From: Paenibacillus_AM sp052180255
GTDB taxonomy: Bacteria; Bacillota; Bacilli; Paenibacillales; NBRC-103111
Assembly (NCBI RefSeq): GCF_052180255.1
Contig: NZ_CP197466.1
Location: forward strand, 1,426,001-1,490,000
DNA length: 64,000 nucleotides
Direction of reading: 5' to 3'
The notes below the pieces were generated by a model. It had not been told where the DNA came from, searched no databases, and worked only from the letters and a program-made list of their open reading frames with translations. Both the position numbers and the translations under genes were made by a program. Each line of letters starts with the position of its first letter. Position 1 is the first letter of the stretch. Positions 34,105 through 42,161 of the stretch are shown here, in pieces.

Positions 34105-35631
34105 ATGAGTAGTGGATGGAAGCAAGGAGCAGTTGAAGGTGAGGAAGCTTATGCGACGCTGCTCAACAATGCTGGAGCTGTTCGTGCAATCTGCGCGGCA
34201 GTGGAAGGTACGTTAGGTCCTAAAGGACTTGATACGATGCTAGTTGGTGGGCAGGGTGAAGTTATTATCACGAATGATGGTGTCACGATTCTGGAAAAGA
34301 TGGATGTGACACATCCAGCTGCTCGCTTAATGGTTGGCGTAGCGCAGTCGCAGCAGCGTTTTGTCGGCGATGGTACGACGACAGCTACCGTGCTCGCCGG
34401 CGCACTTGTCGCCGAGTGTGTAGCGCATGTGACCCGCGGCGTTCCGGTCGCGAAGGTCGTGCGCGGGCTGCAAGACGGCGTTGCATGCGCCGTCAGCAGC
34501 TTGCGTGAGCGCAGTCGCGCGGTAGCAGGGACCGACGATCCGATGCTTGCACGGATCGCGTACACAGCAGGCCGCGAACAAGGCGATATCGCGGCGCTGG
34601 TCATGGATGCCGCGCAGCAGCTCGGCCTCGGGCAATTGTCGGAGGAAGCGTATCGCTTCTCCGACAGTGTGCTCGCTCACGCCGATGCCGTGAGCGAAGT
34701 GTGGCCCGGCATCGTCCTGCGGGCGATGCCGATGAACCCGGGCGCGGCGGAACAGGTGCGCCGCGCGAAGGTGCTCGTGCTCCGCGATGCGCTGGAGCCC
34801 GAAGCAGTAGCTGAAGAAGCCCTCGTGACGGAGTCGGGCTTCCAGCGATACATGCATCTTCGCGAACAATTCCGTGAAGATGTACGCAAGCTCGCTGAGC
34901 TTGGCGTCGGGCTTGTCGCCGCTGATCGCGGCGTCGATCCAGAAGCGGAGCAGATTTGCTCCGATTACGGCATTATGGTGCTCCAACGTGTTGCGAAGCG
35001 TGAACTAGAAGCGCTTTGCACCTATACAGGAGCGAAGCCGCTGCGCCGCATGGCGCTGAAAAAAAGTGTCGATGAGCTGCGTACTGGACTCGGTTATGCA
35101 GATCATGTATTATTCGATGAACAATTGGATTTTGTTAAAATAAGCGGTGGCGCAGGTGCACGTAACGTTACGGTAATCGTGGGTGCATCCACGCAAGAAG
35201 TCGTTGGTGAACGTACTCGCATTGCAAAAGATGCAGCGTCTGCCGTTCAAGCGGCTGTTCGTAACGGATACGTCCCAGGCGGTGGCGCGGTGGAAATGGC
35301 GATTTCACAAGTCGTGGAAAAATCACGGGAAAGCGTAACTGGGATGGAGAGCTTCGGTATCCAAGCGGTTGCATCCGCAATTAGGAAGCCTTTGGGACAG
35401 ATGGTGCTTAATAGCGGCTATAATCCATTGGAAAAGGTGGAAGCCTTAAGAGCGGAACAGTTACGAACTGGCAGCGATGAACTGGGTGTTAATTGTGATA
35501 CAGGTGAACTCATGAACATGATGGAAGCGGGAGTCGTCGATCCGACACGTGTAAAAATTCACGCCCTGCAATCTGCGGGTGAAGTTGCGGCAGCCGTGCT
35601 CCGTATTCATACTGTGATCAAGATGAAATAA
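34105..35631 (+). CDS. Archaeal-type (group II/III) chaperonin in the dnaK operon
   Basis: A 508-residue chaperonin of the thermosome/CCT type, not GroEL. Equatorial motifs: T-L-G-P-K-G-L-D at 36-43, I-T-N-D-G-V-T-I-L at 55-63, G-D-G-T-T-T at 88-93, and the catalytic-type Asp376 in R-I-A-K-D-A. G-Y-V-P-G-G-G-A is near 388-395 and G-V-V-D-P-T-R-V-K near 476-484. The apical domain (about 190-340) keeps a helical protrusion around 236-262, the built-in lid of group II, so no GroES partner is implied. The ATG at 34105 has AAAGGGA upstream. It lies between hrcA and grpE, under the CIRCE. Such archaeal-like chaperonins are known in a few Firmicutes, also in hsp70 operons. The region 34381-35050 is far more GC-rich than its neighbours. 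Confidence 0.93.
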   Translation: MSSGWKQGAVEGEEAYATLLNNAGAVRAICAAVEGTLGPKGLDTMLVGGQGEVIITNDGVTILEKMDVTHPAARLMVGVAQSQQRFVGDGTTTATVLAGALVAECVAHVTRGVPVAKVVRGLQDGVACAVSSLRERSRAVAGTDDPMLARIAYTAGREQGDIAALVMDAAQQLGLGQLSEEAYRFSDSVLAHADAVSEVWPGIVLRAMPMNPGAAEQVRRAKVLVLRDALEPEAVAEEALVTESGFQRYMHLREQFREDVRKLAELGVGLVAADRGVDPEAEQICSDYGIMVLQRVAKRELEALCTYTGAKPLRRMALKKSVDELRTGLGYADHVLFDEQLDFVKISGGAGARNVTVIVGASTQEVVGERTRIAKDAASAVQAAVRNGYVPGGGAVEMAISQVVEKSRESVTGMESFGIQAVASAIRKPLGQMVLNSGYNPLEKVEALRAEQLRTGSDELGVNCDTGELMNMMEAGVVDPTRVKIHALQSAGEVAAAVLRIHTVIKMK

Positions 35632-35671
35632 ATAAAAGACGATGTTTACTTTGGTAAGGAGGTGAATCCTA

Positions 35672-36298
35672 GTGAGTGCACAAGAAAAGGATGTTAAAGA
35701 TACGAAGGATGCAAACCTGGATGAGAGCCAAGAGGTTGTAGGAGACGAAACCTCTACATATACACAAGAAGGAGATGCGTCATCGTTGGAACAAGAACAG
35801 CTAGACGAGGTTGAAACCGTAGAAAATGAAGAGAATGTAACAGAGAATACTTCCGAAATCGAACAATTACGCGCACAAGCAGATGAGAACTATCAAAAGT
35901 ATTTGCGCACGCAAGCTGATTTTGATAACTTCCGTCGCAGAGCGCGTTTGGAAAAAGAAGATTTCGCAAAATATGCAGCATTGAAAGTTATTGAAGGATT
36001 AATTCCAGTACTTGATAATTTTGAGCGTGCCATTTCCGCTTCCAAAGAAAGCCAAGATTTTGATGGCTTGATTAAGGGTATTGATATGGTATTCCGTCAG
36101 TTTGATGGAGTCTTGCAGCAGGAGGGTTTAACTCCAATTGATTCTGTCGGTCAGCCATTCAACCCCGACTTCCATCAAGCGATCATGTCCGTCGAATCCG
36201 ATGAGCATGAAGAAGGTATCGTAGTAGAGGAAGTTCAAAAAGGCTATAAATTAAAGGACAAAGTGATTCGTCCAGCAATGGTTAAAGTGAGTATGTAA
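35672..36298 (+). CDS. grpE: Nucleotide exchange factor GrpE
   Basis: Releases ADP from DnaK. 208 residues: an acidic, Glu/Asp-rich N-terminal tail (about 1-60), a long helical coiled coil (about 60-130) with Y-L-R-T-Q-A-D-F-D-N-F-R-R-R, and the C-terminal beta domain with N-P-D-F-H-Q-A-I and G-Y-K-L-K-D-K-V-I-R-P-A-M-V-K-V. The start is GTG at 35672 with AAGGAGGTGA 5 nt upstream. Placed directly before dnaK. Confidence 0.97.
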   Translation: MSAQEKDVKDTKDANLDESQEVVGDETSTYTQEGDASSLEQEQLDEVETVENEENVTENTSEIEQLRAQADENYQKYLRTQADFDNFRRRARLEKEDFAKYAALKVIEGLIPVLDNFERAISASKESQDFDGLIKGIDMVFRQFDGVLQQEGLTPIDSVGQPFNPDFHQAIMSVESDEHEEGIVVEEVQKGYKLKDKVIRPAMVKVSM

Positions 36299-36367
36299 CC
36301 CCAAATTCATATAAAAGCGGAAAACGAACATTCGTTACAACCGCATAAATCCAAGGAGGAACTAAAT

Positions 36368-38203
36368 ATGAGTAAAGTAATCGGTATTGACTTAGGTACA
36401 ACAAACTCTTGCGTAGCAGTAATGGAAGGCGGCGAAGCTGTCGTAATTCCTAACCCAGAAGGTAACCGTACAACACCTTCCGTTGTTGGTTTCAAGAAAG
36501 ATGGCGAGCGTGTAGTTGGTGAAACAGCGAAGCGTCAAGCGATCACAAACCCTGACCGTACAATCAGCTCCATTAAGCGTCACATTGGTACAAATCACAA
36601 AGAATCTATTGATGGTAAAGACTACACACCTCAAGAAATTTCAGCAATCATTTTGCAAAAATTAAAAGCAGATGCAGAGGCATACCTAGGAACATCGGTA
36701 ACGCAAGCTGTAATTACAGTTCCTGCTTACTTCAATGACTCCCAACGTCAAGCAACAAAAGATGCTGGTAAAATTGCGGGTCTAGAAGTTCTTCGTATCG
36801 TAAACGAACCAACGGCTGCAGCTCTTGCATACGGTTTGGAAAAAGCAGAAGACCATACAATCCTAGTATTTGACCTTGGTGGTGGTACGTTTGACGTATC
36901 TATTCTTGAGCTAGGCGATGGATTCTTTGAAGTAAAATCAACTTCCGGTGACAATCACCTAGGTGGGGATGACTTTGACGAATTGGTAATGAACCATATC
37001 GTAGCAGAGTTCAAAAAAGAGCACGGTATCGATCTAAGCAAAGATAAATCTGCCGTACAGCGTTTGAAAGATGCAGCTGAGAAAGCAAAAAAAGAATTGT
37101 CTGGCGTTCTTACAACAGCGATTTCTTTACCGTTCATCACGGTTGTTGATGGCGTGCCACAACACTTAGAGATGACTCTAACTCGTGCTAAATTTGATGA
37201 AATTACAGCAAACCTAGTTGAAAGAACATTAGGACCAACTCGTCAAGCACTTAGCGATGCGGGTATGACAGCTAATGATATTGACAAGATCGTTCTTGTT
37301 GGTGGTTCCACTCGTATCCCTGCAGTTGTGGAAGCAATCAAGAAATTAACAGGTAAAGACCCTCATAAAGGTGTTAACCCGGATGAAGTTGTTGCACTTG
37401 GTGCTGCTATTCAAGCGGGTGTACTAACAGGTGATGTGAAAGACGTTGTACTTCTTGACGTAACTCCACTATCCCTTGGTATCGAAACAGCTGGTGGCGT
37501 ATTTACAAAAATGATTGATCGCAATACAACGATCCCAACAAGTAAATCCCAAGTGTTCTCCACTTACGCAGACAGCCAAACAAGCGTAGAAATTCACGTC
37601 TTGCAAGGTGAGCGTTCCATGGCTGGCGACAACAAAACATTGGGTCGCTTCATGCTTGGAGATATTCCTCCAGCACCGCGCGGCGTTCCACAAATCGAAG
37701 TATCCTTCGACATCGATGCGAACGGTATCGTGAATGTATCCGCTCTAGATAAAGGTACAGGTAAGAGCCAGAAGATTACAATTACATCTTCTTCAGGTTT
37801 AAATGCTGAAGAAATCGATAAAATGATGAAAGATGCTGAAGTGCATGCAGAAGAAGACCGTAAGCGTAAAGAAATGGTTGAAGTTCGCAACAACGCGGAT
37901 CAACTTGTATATACAGTAGATAAAACGTTGAAAGACCTTGAAGGTAAAGTAGATGCTGCTGAAGTAGAAAAAGCAAATGCAGCGAAAGAAAAAGTGAAAA
38001 CAGCTCTTGAAGGTACGGATTCTGATGCAATTAAGACTGCAACAGACGAACTTTCTGAGATTGTTCAACAACTTTCTGTTAAACTGTATGAGCAAGCTGC
38101 TCAAGCACAAGAAGCACAAGGTGAAGCAGGTGCTGAAGGTCAACCAAAGCGCGACAACGTAGTTGATGCTGATTATGAAGTTGTTAACGAAGATAAGAAG
38201 TAA
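36368..38203 (+). CDS. dnaK: Chaperone protein DnaK (Hsp70)
   Basis: ATP-dependent Hsp70 chaperone, 611 residues. ATPase domain (about 1-360) begins I-G-I-D-L-G-T-T-N and contains the Gram-positive-type short form lacking the 24-residue insertion, G-G-G-T-F-D-V-S and G-G-S-T-R-I-P. The substrate-binding domain follows (D-V-T-P-L-S-L-G-I-E linker side) and the helical lid ends with D-A-D-Y-E-V-V-N-E-D-K-K. AAGGAGG precedes the ATG. Base usage is AT-leaning, unlike the upstream chaperonin gene. Confidence 0.99.
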   Translation: MSKVIGIDLGTTNSCVAVMEGGEAVVIPNPEGNRTTPSVVGFKKDGERVVGETAKRQAITNPDRTISSIKRHIGTNHKESIDGKDYTPQEISAIILQKLKADAEAYLGTSVTQAVITVPAYFNDSQRQATKDAGKIAGLEVLRIVNEPTAAALAYGLEKAEDHTILVFDLGGGTFDVSILELGDGFFEVKSTSGDNHLGGDDFDELVMNHIVAEFKKEHGIDLSKDKSAVQRLKDAAEKAKKELSGVLTTAISLPFITVVDGVPQHLEMTLTRAKFDEITANLVERTLGPTRQALSDAGMTANDIDKIVLVGGSTRIPAVVEAIKKLTGKDPHKGVNPDEVVALGAAIQAGVLTGDVKDVVLLDVTPLSLGIETAGGVFTKMIDRNTTIPTSKSQVFSTYADSQTSVEIHVLQGERSMAGDNKTLGRFMLGDIPPAPRGVPQIEVSFDIDANGIVNVSALDKGTGKSQKITITSSSGLNAEEIDKMMKDAEVHAEEDRKRKEMVEVRNNADQLVYTVDKTLKDLEGKVDAAEVEKANAAKEKVKTALEGTDSDAIKTATDELSEIVQQLSVKLYEQAAQAQEAQGEAGAEGQPKRDNVVDADYEVVNEDKK

Positions 38204-38256
38204 GCGAAACAAGTCATAACTTAAACGACGAGTGTGGATGTTAAAGTGTTTTATAC

Positions 38257-38294
38257 GAAAGTCAAAGCAGCTAGTTTAGCATGCTTTGACTTTC
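38257..38294 (+). repeat. Intercistronic hairpin between dnaK and dnaJ
   Basis: GAAAGTCAAAGCA (38257-38269) pairs perfectly with TGCTTTGACTTTC (38282-38294); an inner GCTA/TAGC (38270-38273, 38277-38280) lengthens it, with one bulged A. No T run follows. It may set the dnaK to dnaJ message ratio by partial termination or 3'-end protection. Confidence 0.7.
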
Positions 38295-38346
38295 AACTGT
38301 AATAAAAAGCAATTCAGCGTGGTAGCTGATAAGTGGGAGTGGAACG

Positions 38347-39459
38347 ATGAGCAAACGCGATTACTATGAGGTGTTAGGTGTTAGCAAAGACGCCTCGCCA
38401 GAAGAATTAAAAAAAGCATACCGTAAACTTGCCCGAGAATATCACCCTGACGTGAATAAGGCTGCCGATGCAGAAGATAAGTTCAAAGAAGCAAAGGAAG
38501 CTTATGACGTACTAGGTGATGATCAGAAACGTTCGACGTATGATCAGTACGGTCACGTTGACCCGAACCAAGGTGGTTTTGGCGGAGCTGATTTTAATGG
38601 TGGCTTTGGGGATATTTTTGATATGTTTTTCGGTGGTGGCGGGGGAAGACGCAATCCGAACGCACCGCAGCGTGGTAACGATCTGCAATATTCGTTAACC
38701 ATTGATTTTAAAGAAGCTGTATTTGGTAAAGAATTGGATATTACGATTCCACGTACAGAAAACTGTGATACATGCCAAGGCAGTGGCGCCAAACCAGGCA
38801 CAAAGCCGGATACTTGCAGTACTTGTAAAGGTTCAGGCCAGCAAGAAGTTGCCCAGAACACGCCATTTGGCCGTGTAGTTAATCGCCGAGTATGTTCAAC
38901 GTGTAATGGTCAAGGTAAGATCATTCGTGAAAAATGTGGAACTTGCCACGGTGCAGGTAAAGTGAAGAAACAGCGTACGATTCATGTCCGTATCCCTGCG
39001 GGTGTAGATGATGGAGCGCAGCTTCGTATTTCCGGTGAAGGGGAAGCGGGAACACGTGGGGGTCCATCCGGTGATTTGTATGTTGTGATTCGTGTACGTA
39101 CACATGAATTCTTTGATCGTGAAGGAGACGATATTTATTGCGAAGTGCCGCTGACATTCGCGCAAGCTGCACTGGGTGATGAAATTGAAATACCTACATT
39201 AACTGAAAAAGTGAAACTGAAAATCCCAGCAGGGACACAAACAGGCACTTATTTCCGTCTAAGAGGCAAAGGTGTTCCACGTCTTCGCGGTCATGGTCAA
39301 GGTGATCAACACGTGAAAGTAACCGTTGTGACGCCTTCCAGCATGAACGACGAACAGAAAGATCTGCTTCGCCAGTTTGCTGCTCTAAGTGGCGAACATA
39401 CACATGGTCAGCAGCTTTCTATATTTGAAAGATTCAAAAAAGCAATATTAGGCGACTAA
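38347..39459 (+). CDS. dnaJ: Chaperone protein DnaJ (Hsp40)
   Basis: Co-chaperone that delivers substrates to DnaK and stimulates its ATPase. 370 residues: J domain with the H-P-D triad in Y-H-P-D-V-N (about 35), a Gly/Phe-rich stretch (about 73-105), and a zinc-binding domain with four C-x2-C-x-G-x-G repeats (C-D-T-C, C-S-T-C, C-S-T-C, C-G-T-C, about 140-205). The C-terminal beta domains follow. GTGGGAGTGG precedes the ATG. The terminator just downstream closes the heat-shock operon. Confidence 0.98.
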   Translation: MSKRDYYEVLGVSKDASPEELKKAYRKLAREYHPDVNKAADAEDKFKEAKEAYDVLGDDQKRSTYDQYGHVDPNQGGFGGADFNGGFGDIFDMFFGGGGGRRNPNAPQRGNDLQYSLTIDFKEAVFGKELDITIPRTENCDTCQGSGAKPGTKPDTCSTCKGSGQQEVAQNTPFGRVVNRRVCSTCNGQGKIIREKCGTCHGAGKVKKQRTIHVRIPAGVDDGAQLRISGEGEAGTRGGPSGDLYVVIRVRTHEFFDREGDDIYCEVPLTFAQAALGDEIEIPTLTEKVKLKIPAGTQTGTYFRLRGKGVPRLRGHGQGDQHVKVTVVTPSSMNDEQKDLLRQFAALSGEHTHGQQLSIFERFKKAILGD

Positions 39460-39477
39460 TCATTAATAAAATAAACA

Positions 39478-39546
39478 AAACACTCCGTATGAAGCGGCTA
39501 GCAGATGATGATGATCTGTAGGATGCTTCTCACGGAGTGTTTTTTG
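39478..39546 (+). terminator. Terminator of the hrcA-dnaJ operon
   Basis: A three-tier stem-loop: ACACTCCG (39480-39487) with CGGAGTGT (39533-39540), GAAGC (39491-39495) with GCTTC (39525-39529), and an inner CAGAT/ATCTG. A T run follows directly. Confidence 0.9.
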
Positions 39547-39563
39547 TTAACGGCGACTTAACA
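39547..39563 (+). promoter_or_regulatory. Candidate Pho-box repeats before the alkaline phosphatase gene
   Basis: TTAACG (39547-39552) and TTAACA (39558-39563) are spaced 11 bp start to start, the periodicity of PhoP-binding TTAACA-type repeats. Further partial copies (TTTACA at 39577, TTAACT at 39599) are out of phase or weaker. Only two good repeats, so tentative. Confidence 0.3.
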
Positions 39564-39661
39564 ATTCTTGGAATATTTTACACAGCGCAAATGTCCTATT
39601 AACTCTCCCTAAATCTATGCAAGTTAAGATAAGAGAAATACTAGTTTTGGAGGGGTTACAC

Positions 39662-41413
39662 TTGAAAAAAGGATTAAAACAAATCATTGGTTCTGGGCTT
39701 TCAGTTTCATTACTTTCTCTTAGCGTTTGTGGTGCAGCCCTCGCAGCAAATCCAACGACAACGACAACACCGACAACTACAAAAGCGACTGAAGCAGTAG
39801 CCGCACCATCTAAAAATTTGATTGTACTCATTGGTGATGGTATGGGTCCAGCTGAAGTAACAGCGGCAAGATATTATTCGAAAAAGTTTTTGAACAAAGA
39901 TCATTTGGAACTAGATGGTGGCTATTACGTTGGTAAAGCGACTACATACTCTCAAGCAGGCCCTTATACAACAGAATCCGGTGCGGTTACGGACTCTGCT
40001 GCGGCTGCAACAGCTTTCTCAACTGGTAATAAAACATACAACAACGCGATTAGCGTGTCCAACGGCGATGTTGCGAAGCCATTCGGTTCCGTTATCGAAG
40101 CTGCTATGAAACAAGGTAAAGCAACAGGTCTTGTTACAACAGATAACATTACCGGAGCTACACCTGCTGTATGGGCTTCTCACGTACGTCAACGTGGTAA
40201 CCAAAATGCAATTGCTTCCCAGTACCTTAACAGTGGCGTAAATGTTTTCTTTGGCGGTGGTAAAGTCAACTTTACAACGAAAGAAGAAAAAGGTAAGCGC
40301 ACAGACAAAAACATCATCCCTGACTTTGAAGCAAAAGGCTATAAAACGGCTTTTGATAAAAAGGGTTTAGATGCGATTCCTAATACAACTGAAAAAGCAC
40401 TTGGACTATTCGCGGGTGCTGAAATTCCTTACGTTCTTGATCGTGATGACAAAACACCTAATTTGCCGCAATTGGCGCAAAAAGCAATCGATATTTTGTC
40501 TCAGAATAAAAATGGTTTCGTGTTAATGGTAGAAGCGGCTCGGATCGACCATGCAGGACATGCGAATGACCTTCCTGCCGATATCCAAGAAACACTTGAA
40601 CTAGATGCTACATTTAAAGCACTAATTGATTTTGCAAAAAAAGACGGTAATACATCCGTTGTTGTAACAGCTGATCACGAAACAGGTGGCTTGTCACTTG
40701 CTAGAGACAATGTGTATGAATTAAACGTAGATTTGTTTAATAAAGAAAAACGCTCTTATGAATTTTTAGACAGTATTTTGAAGAAAGCAGAAACAGCAGA
40801 TGATGTTCGTAAAATTGTTGCTGACAACATGGGTTTCACTGATTTAACGGATGAAGAAATTGCACTTATTCTTAAAGGTGATGGCTCCTCATATGGCCGT
40901 GCAGGTGGTTATAATGCAGTTGTTTCTAAGCGTCTGGCTGTTGGTTGGACGGGTCACGGACATACAGGTGTTGATGTAGGCGTATGGGCATATGGTCCGA
41001 TTGCTTCTCTTGTGAAAGGCGATGTGGATAACACGGATATTGCAAAAAGCGGTGCAAAAGTGATTGGTGCAGATCTAACAGCAGTTACGAAAGAGCTGCA
41101 AGACAAATACCTATATCCACTCTTCAAAGTAACACGTGATAACAAAACATTATTTACTGCAAAATCACTTGCTGAATCGTTAGATATCAAAGTGACTTGG
41201 GACGCAGTAACAAGAACAGTTACACTTTCCAAAGACGGTAATCAATTATCCGTCCTTGTAGATACGGGAGTAATCACAGAGAACGGTAAAGCAAGCAGCT
41301 TAGTTGGAAGTGAAGATAACGGAAAGTTGTATCTGCCTCTGGAAGCATTCAATAAATTGACTGGCAAAAACTTGACATGGGATGCGTCCAGTGAGCGTAT
41401 TGTGAAAAATTAA
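39662..41413 (+). CDS. Secreted alkaline phosphatase with C-terminal copper-amine-oxidase-like stalk domain
   Basis: Exported phosphomonoesterase of the PhoA/PhoB family, 583 residues. A signal peptide (about 1-28, ending A-A-L-A) is followed by a Thr-rich spacer. Metal and catalytic residues are visible: Asp59 in I-G-D-G-M-G, nucleophile Ser112 in T-D-S-A-A-A-A-T, R-I-D-H-A-G-H, T-A-D-H-E-T-G-G and G-H-T-G-V-D-V. After the catalytic domain about 85 residues (497-583) with T-W-D-A-V-T-R-T-V-T-L and L-P-L-E-A-F form a stalk domain like the copper amine oxidase N-terminal domain, common in Paenibacillus surface proteins. The TTG start at 39662 follows GGAGGGG by 6 nt. Phosphate control is plausible but unproven. 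Confidence 0.93.
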   Translation: MKKGLKQIIGSGLSVSLLSLSVCGAALAANPTTTTTPTTTKATEAVAAPSKNLIVLIGDGMGPAEVTAARYYSKKFLNKDHLELDGGYYVGKATTYSQAGPYTTESGAVTDSAAAATAFSTGNKTYNNAISVSNGDVAKPFGSVIEAAMKQGKATGLVTTDNITGATPAVWASHVRQRGNQNAIASQYLNSGVNVFFGGGKVNFTTKEEKGKRTDKNIIPDFEAKGYKTAFDKKGLDAIPNTTEKALGLFAGAEIPYVLDRDDKTPNLPQLAQKAIDILSQNKNGFVLMVEAARIDHAGHANDLPADIQETLELDATFKALIDFAKKDGNTSVVVTADHETGGLSLARDNVYELNVDLFNKEKRSYEFLDSILKKAETADDVRKIVADNMGFTDLTDEEIALILKGDGSSYGRAGGYNAVVSKRLAVGWTGHGHTGVDVGVWAYGPIASLVKGDVDNTDIAKSGAKVIGADLTAVTKELQDKYLYPLFKVTRDNKTLFTAKSLAESLDIKVTWDAVTRTVTLSKDGNQLSVLVDTGVITENGKASSLVGSEDNGKLYLPLEAFNKLTGKNLTWDASSERIVKN

Positions 41414-41431
41414 TTATTAGAAAAGGTGTGT

Positions 41432-41465
41432 GGACAGGGATTATGTGCCCCTGTCCTATTTTTCT
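41432..41465 (+). terminator. Terminator after the alkaline phosphatase gene
   Basis: GGACAGGG (41432-41439) pairs with CCCTGTCC (41449-41456), followed by TATTTTTCT. It lies 18 bp after the stop. Confidence 0.8.
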
Positions 41466-41483
41466 ATTTAGGGGAGTGAACGT

Positions 41484-42161
41484 ATGATCGAAATGCGGGG
41501 TGTCAGTAAATCGTTTACGGTGGGGGGAAACAAATTACCGATTTTGAGCGTCGCTAATTGGCAGATCCAGCAAGGTGAACGCATGGCTCTGATTGGCCCT
41601 AGTGGCAGTGGAAAAAGCACACTTTTGCATCTTCTTAGTGGTGTAATCTCGCCAGATCAGGGTGAAATATCGGTGGATGGGGAGCCGCTGCATCAGTACT
41701 CGGAAGCAAAGCGCGATCGCTACCGGGCGGAGAAGGTTGGTTATATTTTTCAGGATTTTCACCTCATATCTTCGCTCACGGCAAAACAAAATGTGGAACT
41801 CATCGTCCCACAGGACTGGTCGAAGAAGCAAAGCAGCGAGCAGTTGGATTTCTGGTTCGAGCGTGTAGGATTGAAAGATCGACAACACCACCTTCCCTCT
41901 TAGTTATCTCGCGGTCAGCAGCAGCGGGTAGCGATCATTCGTGCATTAATTCGGAAGCCTCAATTGGTATTGGCAGATGAGCCAACAGGTAGTCTGGATT
42001 GGGAGACTGCTGGTGATATCATGACACTTTTACTGGAAATATGTGAGACGGAGAAATTGACTTTGCTTACGGTTACTCATGATTTGCATTTAGCAGAGAT
42101 GTACCCCAAACGTGTGCATATCCAAGAACTAAATGAAATGGCTAGGAGAGAAGTGGTATGA
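41484..42161 (+). pseudogene. ABC transporter ATPase with in-frame TAG in the signature motif
   Basis: ATPase of the MacB/LolD class split by one in-frame stop at 41901-41903. Read through, the frame gives about 225 residues, a complete domain: Walker A G-P-S-G-S-G-K-S-T near residue 38, a Q-loop, Walker B L-V-L-A-D-E-P and the H-loop V-T-H-D. The stop falls where Gln or a similar residue precedes L-S-G-G-Q, so a single C-to-T change of CAG would explain it. The signature reads L-S-R-G-Q, a second departure. GGGGAGTGAA precedes the first ATG, and the end overlaps the permease start by four bases. The first part alone (139 residues) lacks Walker B and should be inactive. A sequencing error or read-through of TAG remains possible. 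Confidence 0.85.

Noticed and set aside
34327..34986. 219-codon reverse frame in the chaperonin gene
   Set aside because: High GC removes stop codons in alternative frames; the forward frame has complete chaperonin motifs.
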